A stretch of 5,332 bases of DNA from positions 1-5,332 of the forward strand of contig SHUN01000264.1 of the NCBI GenBank assembly GCA_009697495.1. The letters are read 5' to 3'. Numbering within the stretch: position 1 is the stretch's first letter; the number at the start of each line of letters is the position of its first letter. The notes beneath the pieces are model-generated. The model did not search any database. It was not told the origin of the DNA and was given only the letters and a program-made list of their open reading frames with translations. This DNA comes from Bryobacterales bacterium (GTDB lineage: Bacteria > Acidobacteriota > Terriglobia > Bryobacterales > Bryobacteraceae). Shown here in pieces: positions 1 to 5,201 of the stretch. Made by a program: the position numbers and the translations under genes.

Positions 1-104
1 GGCGAGACTATGGCCGCATGACCGGAATGATAATCGGCGACGCCCCGAGGTTTGAGGACGTCATGGCGTCGATTGCTTCTCTTGAAGCGGAACTGAACCA
101 ATAA
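1..104 (+). CDS. C-terminal fragment of an unidentified protein (possibly AbiEii-like nucleotidyltransferase)
   Basis: The frame beginning at base 3 is open from the window edge to a TAA at 102-104 and gives 33 residues; the gene starts outside the window. The visible end is acidic and looks helical, with the pattern MxGMIxGxxPxFxxVxxxIxxLExELN. GC-rich third positions support it as coding; the other two plus frames close early or give poor protein. From memory this ending resembles C-termini of AbiEii/DUF1814-type nucleotidyltransferases, the toxin half of some abortive-infection or toxin-antitoxin pairs. That family assignment is a weak guess, because no catalytic part is visible. I am fairly sure a gene ends here and unsure what it is. 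Confidence 0.5.
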   Translation, partial: RDYGRMTGMIIGDAPRFEDVMASIASLEAELNQ

Positions 105-174
105 CAGCAGAGGATTGGAATATCGGTCGAAAGCCGCCGATCTACGGTACTGTGTGCCGGACGATTGGACCTGA

Positions 175-330
175 GCAGAGAGAGACCTGTTGCATGAGCA
201 ATTAACCAAAAACTTCGGTTCTTTTCCGGTCTGGGTATTAAAACGCCTGGAGGCCGCATCCTCTGAAGAATTACACACCTGGGCTAGGCGTATTCTCAGC
301 CGCACAACGCTCGAAGAGACGCTTCGCTAA
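175..330 (+). pseudogene. Stranded C-terminal piece of a DUF4351/Rpn-family (PD-(D/E)XK transposase-like) protein
   Basis: The frame is open from base 175, directly after an in-frame TGA at 172-174, to a TAA at 328-330. It reads ERDLL..QLTKNFGSFPVWV, then a helix-rich part with RLEAASSEEL, WARRIL and LEETLR. This is the usual ending of Rpn/YhgA-like proteins that carry a C-terminal DUF4351, in which a leucine-rich LxxxFGxLP segment precedes an 'RLxxAxxexLxxWaxrvLxaxtLEE' helix pair. The nuclease domain that should come before it is not recognisable in any frame of bases 105-174. There is no ATG start; a TTG at 190 would give only 46 residues. It is most simply a remnant left by deletion. Family recognition is from memory and rests on about 50 residues. 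Confidence 0.55.
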
Positions 331-341
331 AATAAACGGCG

Positions 342-370
342 AAGACATTCCATGCCGAGGCCTGTATACT
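342..370 (+). promoter_or_regulatory. Sigma-70-like promoter of the five-gene plus-strand run
   Basis: AAGACA at 342-347 matches the TTGACA consensus at four of six positions. It is followed after exactly 17 bases by TATACT at 365-370, which matches TATAAT at five of six. The pair lies in the only non-coding stretch before the first gene of the run and points the right way. Transcription would be expected to start near 376-378, leaving about 3-5 bases before the ATG at 381. There is no Shine-Dalgarno sequence in 371-380. Acidobacterial promoters are not well characterised, so the match is suggestive only. Confidence 0.5.
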
Positions 371-380
371 AGCTGGCACG

Positions 381-1286
381 ATGAAGCGAATTATTCTGCT
401 CAGTTGCGGCGCGGCCGCGATGCTTTTTGGACAGGCGGCGTTGCCGATTAAGCTGGTCTCGGACTGGGTCAAATTGCCGAAGGGGATGCACATGGGCGAA
501 ACCTCCGGCGTGGCGACGGATAAGGATGACAACGTCTGGGTGTTCAACCGCGGGAAAGCGCCGGTGCTGAAATTCGATAAGACGGGCAAGCTGCTGGATG
601 CGTGGGAGAACCTTCCGGTGACGTCGTCGCACGGCATTAAGATCGATCCGGACGGGAACGTGTGGACCGTGGATGTGGCGGCGCACTCGGTGAAGAAATG
701 GGCGCGGGATGGGCGGATGCTGATGCAGATTGGGAATCCTGGCGGCGCGCCGGGGAACAACGAATCGAAGGATGCGTTCAACCGGCCGACGGGAATATCG
801 TTTGAACCGAACGGGGACTTCTGGGTCTCCGACGGCTACGTGAATTCGCGGGTGGTGAAGTTCAGCAAGAACGGCGAGTACATGATGCAGATTGGCGGGA
901 AGAAGGGAACGGGGGATGGCGAGTTTGACATCGCGCATGATGTGGCTTTGGACAGCCGGGGGCGGGTTTATGTGGCGGACAGAGAGAATCGGCGGGTGCA
1001 GATTTTCTCGCCGGAGGGGAAGCTGATCACCAAGTGGACGCATTTGGGCTCGCCGTGGGGATTGGCGTTTAATGCCAAAGAGAACACCCTCTATATTTGC
1101 GATGGGTATGCGAACAAGATTACGAAAGTGAATTTGGAAGGCAAGGTGCTGGGGACGTACGGGCAGTATGGAAAAATTCCGGGGCGATTTGATTTCGTGC
1201 ATCATATGGCGGTGGATTCGAGCGGGGCGATCTACGCGGCGGAAATCAAGAATTGGCGGGTGCAAAAATTCGCCTGGCAGAATTGA
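381..1286 (+). CDS. Secreted NHL-repeat beta-propeller, PAL-like (peptidyl-alpha-hydroxyglycine alpha-amidating lyase family)
   Basis: This 301-residue protein is a six-bladed propeller. Residues 1-19 look like a Sec signal peptide (MKR, hydrophobic core, likely cleavage after GQA), so it probably acts outside the cytoplasm. NHL-type blades repeat through about residues 40-298, with 'GxxxDxxGxVWVxD...rVxkF' units near 43-66, 85-108, 137-162, 186-210, 227-251 and 274-298. Residues match the PAL half of peptide-amidating enzyme: Arg57 (NRG), His84 (SHGI), Tyr153 (DGYVNSR), His186 (AHDVAL, then [10 protein letters not shown]) and His274 (VHHMAV). In PAL the three His bind zinc, and the Arg and Tyr act in cleaving alpha-hydroxyglycine to an amide and glyoxylate. 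Bacteria rarely have the partner monooxygenase and none is visible here, so the true substrate is unknown. The ATG at 381 is preferred to the one at 420 because it supplies the signal peptide. It is the first gene of the run and ends 19 bases before the next. Confidence 0.9.
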   Translation: MKRIILLSCGAAAMLFGQAALPIKLVSDWVKLPKGMHMGETSGVATDKDDNVWVFNRGKAPVLKFDKTGKLLDAWENLPVTSSHGIKIDPDGNVWTVDVAAHSVKKWARDGRMLMQIGNPGGAPGNNESKDAFNRPTGISFEPNGDFWVSDGYVNSRVVKFSKNGEYMMQIGGKKGTGDGEFDIAHDVALDSRGRVYVADRENRRVQIFSPEGKLITKWTHLGSPWGLAFNAKENTLYICDGYANKITKVNLEGKVLGTYGQYGKIPGRFDFVHHMAVDSSGAIYAAEIKNWRVQKFAWQN

Positions 1287-1305
1287 GTTACACTTTAGCA
1301 AGCGG

Positions 1306-1704
1306 ATGGAGAGTCGAATCCGGGTACTTGTCGCGAAGCCGGGGCTGGATGGCCACGATAGAGGCGCCAAGGTTATTGCAAGAGCACTCCGCGACGCGGG
1401 TATGGAGGTCATTTACACCGGCCTTCGGCAGACGCCAGAAATGATCGTCCACGCCGCGATGCAGGAAGATGTTCAGGTGATTGGCCTTTCGATTCTCTCT
1501 GGCGCGCATTTGGCAATTGTCCCGCGCGTGCTGGAGCTCCTTAAGCAGAATGAAATGGAAGATGTTGCTGTCATTGTCGGGGGAATCATTCCCGATGAAG
1601 ATAGCTGGAAGTTGAAACAGCTCGGTGTGGCGGCGGTATTTCCACCCGGTTCTTCTTTGGAAGAGATCGTGTCGTTTATTCGCTTGGCCGTCAGGCCTTC
1701 TTGA
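1306..1704 (+). CDS. Stand-alone cobalamin-binding subunit, methylmalonyl-CoA mutase C-terminal type
   Basis: This 132-residue protein is one B12-binding Rossmann-like domain. The cobalamin signature is complete: DxHxxG as Asp15-Gly-His17-x-x-Gly20 (His17 is the lower axial ligand of cobalt), SxL as Ser62-Ile-Leu64, and the GG pair Gly92-Gly93 in [19 protein letters not shown] and QTPEM are close to the C-terminal domain of methylmalonyl-CoA mutase. Length fits the separate small subunits of split acyl-CoA mutases (methylmalonyl-, isobutyryl- or 2-hydroxyisobutyryl-CoA type), which need a large catalytic subunit. No large subunit, MeaB-like chaperone or epimerase gene is present in this window. 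The ATG at 1306 begins the domain with the usual few residues; a longer in-frame start at 1168 would overlap the upstream gene and add non-homologous sequence. The ribosome-binding site is weak (AGCGG just before the ATG), so translation may depend on the upstream gene. Which mutase it serves cannot be told from this domain. Confidence 0.92.
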   Translation: MESRIRVLVAKPGLDGHDRGAKVIARALRDAGMEVIYTGLRQTPEMIVHAAMQEDVQVIGLSILSGAHLAIVPRVLELLKQNEMEDVAVIVGGIIPDEDSWKLKQLGVAAVFPPGSSLEEIVSFIRLAVRPS

Positions 1705-1733
1705 AGCCTTCACCGGGCGCTAGGATCCCATAA

Positions 1734-3134
1734 ATGCAGGAACGTCAGAATATTGCTGTTTTTGTCGATTACGACAACATCGAGATTGGTGTGAAAAGCA
1801 CGCTCCGCCGTGAGTTTGCTGTCTCTTTATGCCTCGATGCACTGAAGGAACGCGGCGACATTGTCGCCAAGTTCGCCTACGCCAACTGGGCGCGCCAAGA
1901 GGGCGCAGTACGCCAGATGGCGGAGAATGCCGTCCAGATGGTGCAACGGCTGCCATCCCCGCGCGGCGATAAGAACGGCGCGGATATTAACCTCGCTTTG
2001 GACGCTTTGGAGATGGCCTTCACGCACAAGAATGTGAACGCCTTTGCGATTATCTCCGGCGACAGCGATTTCATCCCGCTGGTGAATAAATTGAAGGCCT
2101 ATGGCAAGACGATATTCATCGTCGGCGGCAAGGCGTTCACTTCAACGATTCTGCAGCAGAACTGCCACGAGTTTATATCGTATGAGTCGCTGCTGCAGGA
2201 CGATACGAAGTTCGTGCCGCAGAATGTGCCGATGAATCGTCCGACGCCGATCCCGTCGGCAACGGCGCTATTGGCGGCGACAACCGCCTTGGCCGCCGCG
2301 AATTTGGAGAAGGGAATTCTGCCGCCGCCTCCTCCGCAATACGGCGACGCGAACCGGCGTGGCGGGCGTGGCGAACATCGGCGTCCGGCGCCGCTGGACT
2401 TGCCGCACGCGCTACCGCTTGTCGAACGCGCATTGGCCACGCTACGCCGCCGCGGCGTGCAGCCGCAGTTGGGGCTTTTGAAGAGCACGATGCTGCAGTT
2501 GGATCCCAGCTTCAATGAGCGGGCGTATGGCACGGGATCTTTCTCCGATTTCGTCGACAAGCTGGAGACCAACGGGTATCTGGCCACGACCGGTCCTGAG
2601 GGCCGCAAGACGATTGAAGTGAAGCAGGCTGCTGAGGCGGTTGCGGCACCGAAAAAGGACGAGGCGCTGGCGATGTTGCGCCAAGTGGTCGACATTTATA
2701 AGTTGGATTTGGAAGACGGCGCCACGGCCGATATTCTGGCTGGCTGGATGACCAAGATCCATCCGACGTTCGACGCGCAAAAGTATGGTTTCCAGTCGTT
2801 CGGCGAGTTCCTGAACTTCGCGCAGGACAACTACCTGGTTCGGGTGGAAGCGGACGCGGTGCGCGGCCTAATCGCCTATCCGGGGGCGGAACTGCCGGCA
2901 TCCGGAGCGGCGCGCGAAGCCGTGCCGGAAGCAAAGGCCGCGGCGGTATCGGCATCGGTGGAGAGCGATCAAGCTCCTGTCGAGTCGATCGCCGTGCAGC
3001 CCATGGAGGCGCTGGAAGAGGACGAAAAGCCCAAACGAATGGCGCCCAGGAAACGCGCGCCGGCCAAGAAAGCCGCAACCGCCGCCGTTTCAACGGCGGT
3101 CCGCCGTCCGCGCGCCCGCAAACCGGTGGAGTAA
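1734..3134 (+). CDS. NYN-domain (LabA/DUF88-type, PIN-like) putative RNase with two LOTUS/OST-HTH domains
   Basis: This 466-residue protein has four parts. Residues 5-155 form a NYN domain with the acidic set of PIN-like nucleases: Asp12 and Asp14-Asn15 (VDYDN), Asp84 (GADINLALD) and Asp110/Asp112 (SGDSDF). Such domains bind a metal and are thought to cut RNA. Residues 160-222 are a low-complexity Ala/Pro linker with an RRGGRG run at 208-213. Residues 224-286 and 307-383 are two winged-helix LOTUS/OST-HTH-like modules, each ending 'fGSFsdFvdkLe..gyL' or 'yGFqSFgeFL.fAqdnyLV'; LOTUS domains bind RNA. The tail after 430 is strongly basic (13 Lys/Arg in 35 residues). It is probably cytoplasmic and RNA-directed; the target is unknown. 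AGGA at 1722-1725, eight bases before the ATG, supports the start. The gap to the next gene is three bases. Domain assignment is confident; nuclease activity is inferred from conserved acidic residues. Confidence 0.92.
   Translation: MQERQNIAVFVDYDNIEIGVKSTLRREFAVSLCLDALKERGDIVAKFAYANWARQEGAVRQMAENAVQMVQRLPSPRGDKNGADINLALDALEMAFTHKNVNAFAIISGDSDFIPLVNKLKAYGKTIFIVGGKAFTSTILQQNCHEFISYESLLQDDTKFVPQNVPMNRPTPIPSATALLAATTALAAANLEKGILPPPPPQYGDANRRGGRGEHRRPAPLDLPHALPLVERALATLRRRGVQPQLGLLKSTMLQLDPSFNERAYGTGSFSDFVDKLETNGYLATTGPEGRKTIEVKQAAEAVAAPKKDEALAMLRQVVDIYKLDLEDGATADILAGWMTKIHPTFDAQKYGFQSFGEFLNFAQDNYLVRVEADAVRGLIAYPGAELPASGAAREAVPEAKAAAVSASVESDQAPVESIAVQPMEALEEDEKPKRMAPRKRAPAKKAATAAVSTAVRRPRARKPVE
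3082..3099 (+). repeat. GC-rich inverted repeat inside the 3' end of the NYN-LOTUS gene
   Basis: CCGCCGTT at 3082-3089 and AACGGCGG at 3092-3099 are exact reverse complements two bases apart. In RNA this would fold as a seven-base-pair stem with a TTCA loop, about 35 bases before the stop codon and upstream of the ridA-like gene's ribosome-binding site. No T-run follows, so it is not an intrinsic terminator. It may simply come from Ala/Val/Arg codons in the basic tail, or it could affect mRNA stability between genes. Confidence 0.35.
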
Positions 3135-3137
3135 ATC

Positions 3138-3524
3138 ATGATCGAACGCTACAGCATTCCTGGCGCGGTGGTGCCGCGTGGGCCTTATTCCCACGCGGTG
3201 CGGGCCGGCGATTTCATTTTCGTCTCCGGGCAAGGGCCGCTTGACCCGGCGACGAATGACTTTTCATTCGGCTCGATTGAACACGAGACTCGCATCGTGT
3301 TGAACAATATTAAATTGATACTGGAAGCCGCCGGAGCGTCGTTGACCGATGTTGTGAAGTGCTCCGTATTCCTGAGGAGTGGGGGCGATTTTGCCGCCAT
3401 GAACGCGGTTTTCGGAGAGTTCTTCGGCGAGCAGAAGCCGGCGCGTACGACGGTGGAATCGAAGTTCGCCAATCCCACGATGAAAGTGGAGATTGACTGC
3501 ATCGCCTACCAGCCGAAGGCGTAG
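3138..3524 (+). CDS. RidA/YjgF/YER057c/UK114-family imine deaminase
   Basis: This 128-residue protein has the normal length for RidA, a trimeric cytoplasmic enzyme that hydrolyses reactive enamine/imine intermediates such as 2-aminoacrylate to the keto acid and ammonia. The family key residues are present: Tyr17 (GPYSHA), Ser30 (VSGQGPLDP), Asn89, the catalytic Arg103 (PARTTVE) and Glu118 (KVEID). With the arginine kept, it should be an active deaminase rather than an inactive relative. A good ribosome-binding site, GGTGGAG at 3125-3131, lies within the last codons of the upstream gene, six bases before the ATG. It starts three bases after the NYN-LOTUS stop, and the next gene starts one base after its own stop. 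It may detoxify a product of the adjacent hydrolase, or be a RutC-like partner. Family is certain; the substrate is not. Confidence 0.93.
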   Translation: MIERYSIPGAVVPRGPYSHAVRAGDFIFVSGQGPLDPATNDFSFGSIEHETRIVLNNIKLILEAAGASLTDVVKCSVFLRSGGDFAAMNAVFGEFFGEQKPARTTVESKFANPTMKVEIDCIAYQPKA

Positions 3525-3525
3525 A

Positions 3526-4071
3526 ATGAGCGGAGCCTCAGCCCTGGTTTTGATCGACCTGCAAAAGGCGATTGACGATCCGGGCTGGGGGGTGCGTAAC
3601 AATCCGTTCGCGGAGGCGCGGGCGGGGCGTTTGCTGGCGTTGTGGCGGCAATTGGGCCGGCCGATTTTCCATATTCGTCACGATTCGCGCGACTCCAACT
3701 CGAAGTATCGTCCGGGTCAGCCGCTGCATGATTTCAAGCCGGAGACCGCGCCGTTGGAAGACGAAACGGTTCTCGGCAAGACGACTTGCAATGCGTTTGT
3801 CGGCACGGATTTGGCGGAACGGCTTCGCGCCGCCGGGGCTTCGCGCGTTTTTGTATGCGGCGTGATTACCAACAATTCCGTAGAATCCACCGTGCGCGCC
3901 GGTGGTGATTTGGGGTTCGCCATGCATCTGGTTGAGGACGCCTGTTTCACTTTCGGGAAAGGCCGGTTTACGGCGGCGGAGGTGCATGAGATGTCGCTGC
4001 TGAATCTGGATGGGGAGTACGCGGTGATCACGACGTCGGAACGGGTGGCTGCGGAATTTCACTGCGGCTGA
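3526..4071 (+). CDS. Isochorismatase-fold hydrolase with Ser in place of the nucleophilic Cys
   Basis: This 181-residue protein matches the length of single-domain isochorismatase/cysteine hydrolases (PncA, RutB, biuret hydrolase and relatives). Asp11 (LIDLQ) and Lys85 (VLGKTTCNAF) of the Asp-Lys-Cys triad are present. The loop that normally reads GVxTxxCVxxTxR is GVITNNSVESTVR, so Ser118 (codon TCC) holds the Cys position; Cys111, seven residues earlier, lies in the preceding strand. EntB and PhzD, true isochorismatases, also lack this Cys and do not use a covalent intermediate. From memory, other family members with RNNP near the start and TNNSVE in this loop exist, so it is probably a subfamily trait rather than a mutation. 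Substrate unknown. GAAGG at 3515-3519, six bases before the ATG at 3526, sets the start over the in-frame 3493, which would lie inside the upstream gene. It is the last gene of the run. Confidence 0.9.
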   Translation: MSGASALVLIDLQKAIDDPGWGVRNNPFAEARAGRLLALWRQLGRPIFHIRHDSRDSNSKYRPGQPLHDFKPETAPLEDETVLGKTTCNAFVGTDLAERLRAAGASRVFVCGVITNNSVESTVRAGGDLGFAMHLVEDACFTFGKGRFTAAEVHEMSLLNLDGEYAVITTSERVAAEFHCG

Positions 4072-4139
4072 ACGCCTTTCCAGCAGGCGTGAGATTGCGG
4101 GCCGAGACCCTTTAAGACAGTTGGCGTGGGTGCCGCGTC
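4059..4139 (-). pseudogene. Decayed second copy of the phosphodiesterase C-terminus
   Basis: On the minus strand this stretch reads APTPTVLKGLGPQSHACWKG, then VQPQ and a TGA at 4059-4061. It aligns without gaps to the end of the intact phosphodiesterase (MAPTVVKALGLKPHACWEG, then VALY and stop); about 12 of the last 24 residues are identical and the stops coincide. Bases 4071-4125 and 4398-4452 match at 41 of 55 positions by hand count, including 14 identical bases at 4080-4093 and 4407-4420. No catalytic part of a second phosphodiesterase lies upstream; the next 200 bases hold a different small reading frame. The remnant overlaps the 3' end of the convergent hydrolase gene by 13 bases. It is best read as the remains of a tandem paralogue or of a 3'-end duplication. 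Confidence 0.7.
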
Positions 4140-4167
4140 TGGCGGCGAAGGCAGCTTGGCGGGGTAA

Positions 4168-4353
4168 CTAGTCGGCGGTGTCGACACGCGGCAACGCCTT
4201 AAGCGCCACATCTGGAGCCAGAACAACGACCACGGGGTTCAATCGCGGACCGTCTGCGAACCGGTTCGGCTTGGCTCTTGTATAGTCGAAGCGGTATTCA
4301 GAATCGACGTCACCGCTTAGCCCGGGAGGATTTGTTTTATCTTTCTTCTTCAT
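4168..4353 (-). CDS. Small antitoxin-like orphan protein (EYxFDYxxAKPNRFA family)
   Basis: This 61-residue reading frame starts with MKKKDK, then a charged linker and EYRFDYTRAKPNRFA, followed by a strand-like PVVVVLAPDVA. Small proteins with a 'DxEYDFSkAkrgkfa ... VVVLdPDVAxVFP' layout are common in Acidobacteriota and Cyanobacteria and often look like antitoxins. Relatives usually continue with a VNxALR helix after PDVA; here the protein stops after about ten more residues, so it may be truncated. No toxin gene is next to it on either side. The start is uncertain: the ATG at 4353 has no ribosome-binding site, while an in-frame TTG at 4389 overlaps the phosphodiesterase TGA as TTGA and would allow coupling (73 residues). 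It lies between the intact phosphodiesterase and the remnant of its 3' end. The family likeness is from memory; antitoxin function is inferred. Confidence 0.55.
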   Translation of the reverse strand: MKKKDKTNPPGLSGDVDSEYRFDYTRAKPNRFADGPRLNPVVVVLAPDVALKALPRVDTAD

Positions 4354-4385
4354 GTTGGTAACAGAGAATTGGCCGCGGCGGAAGC

Positions 4386-5201
4386 TCAATAAAGCGCCAC
4401 GCCCTCCCAGCAGGCGTGAGGTTTCAGGCCCAGGGCCTTGACGACTGTCGGGGCCATGTCGATGCCTCGGGCGCGTCTCTTGATCTCGCCTTTGGCAATG
4501 CCGGGGCCGGCGAAGATCAGCGGCGTTTCCAGTTCATTCGTCGTGTCGTTGCCGTGTTTGGTTCCGGTGCCGCCGTGGTCGGAGACGAGTACGATCAGCG
4601 TGTTGTCAATTGGCACCGCGGCGGTGAGTTGGCCAATCAAGCCATCGACCACTTCCACGGCGGCCCTGTATTCCGGGCCTTCCCACGTCTTGCCGTGGCC
4701 GGCGTGATCGACGTCATCCAAGTGCACGAACAGGAGCAGAGGCTTGTTTACTTTCCAGTAATCGATGGCGGCGGCCGTGGCGGCGGGCGATCCTTTTACG
4801 TGCTGAACAAGGGTGGCGGAATTCTTTTCGACGAGGCGGCCAAAGCCCGGCCAGTCGTGAATGGCGGCCAGGGTTGCCTGCGGCCGCTGCTGGTGGATGA
4901 CGCCGAAAATGCCGGGGAAAATGCCATCCGGCCCTTTGCAGGCGGGGTCGATCTTGAAGTTGAAGCGTTCCCAGTCGTTCGAATGGACGCCATGCATCTC
5001 GGGCCCGGCACCGGATAGCAGCGACATCCAGTTTGGGGAACTCACGGTTGGCATCACGCCGCGGGATTTCAGCGTCCAAGCGCCGCGTTCCATGAGTTTG
5101 TGGATGTTGGGCGTGGCGGCGTTGCGGACGCCGTCGGACGAAAGGCCGTCGACGCCGATGATGAGGACGTGGGAAACAGCGGCGGCGAGGAGGAGGGTCA
5201 T
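4386..5201 (-). CDS. Alkaline-phosphatase-superfamily phosphodiesterase/nucleotide pyrophosphatase-like hydrolase
   Basis: This 271-residue protein has the complete two-metal site of the type I phosphodiesterase family (PF01663): Asp18 (GVDGL), the likely nucleophile Ser54 in TVSSPNW (where NPP enzymes have Thr), Asp165 and His169 (DVDHAGHG), Asp208-His209 (SDHGG) and His216. It ends with the family's 'GIDMAPTVVKALGL' helix and HACWEGVALY. It should hydrolyse a phosphate mono- or diester; the substrate is not evident. Only ten hydrophobic residues (MTLLLAAAVS) precede the first core strand, with no basic n-region, so the signal peptide is very short or absent. The start is firm: its ATG overlaps the upstream stop as ATGA, no ribosome-binding site is present, and the frame has a stop at 5226-5228 with no other start between. 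Translation is probably coupled to the serine hydrolase. Length is normal for the compact members of the family. Confidence 0.92.
   Translation of the reverse strand: MTLLLAAAVSHVLIIGVDGLSSDGVRNAATPNIHKLMERGAWTLKSRGVMPTVSSPNWMSLLSGAGPEMHGVHSNDWERFNFKIDPACKGPDGIFPGIFGVIHQQRPQATLAAIHDWPGFGRLVEKNSATLVQHVKGSPAATAAAIDYWKVNKPLLLFVHLDDVDHAGHGKTWEGPEYRAAVEVVDGLIGQLTAAVPIDNTLIVLVSDHGGTGTKHGNDTTNELETPLIFAGPGIAKGEIKRRARGIDMAPTVVKALGLKPHACWEGVALY

Noticed and set aside
8..259. Minus-strand 83-codon frame over the left edge
   Set aside because: It runs against two better-supported plus-strand C-termini and shows no recognisable domain.
1168..1305. N-terminal extension of the B12-binding protein
   Set aside because: It would overlap the propeller gene by over 100 bases, and the added residues are basic and unlike the family, which begins near the ATG at 1306.
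369..1412. A 347-codon open frame on the minus strand, longer than the gene opposite it
   Set aside because: Its translation is an Arg/His/Pro-rich string without domains, as expected from the antisense of a GC-rich gene. The plus strand carries a clear NHL/PAL protein with signal peptide.
1694..1711. Short inverted repeat around the B12 gene's stop codon as a terminator
   Set aside because: The stem is imperfect with a bulge, the loop is only two bases and there is no T-run; the next gene begins 29 bases after the stop with its own ribosome-binding site.
3082..3099. Hairpin as a transcription terminator
   Set aside because: It lies inside the coding region, no T-run follows, and the downstream gene starts within 40 bases in the same run.
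4178..4187. Perfect ten-base palindrome GTGTCGACAC as an operator or recombination site
   Set aside because: It is within the small reading frame, is not repeated, has no extended symmetry, and a single ten-base palindrome is unremarkable in GC-rich DNA.
4416..5018. A 200-codon plus-strand open frame
   Set aside because: It lies opposite the phosphodiesterase, whose metal ligands are complete; the plus-strand product has no recognisable domain.
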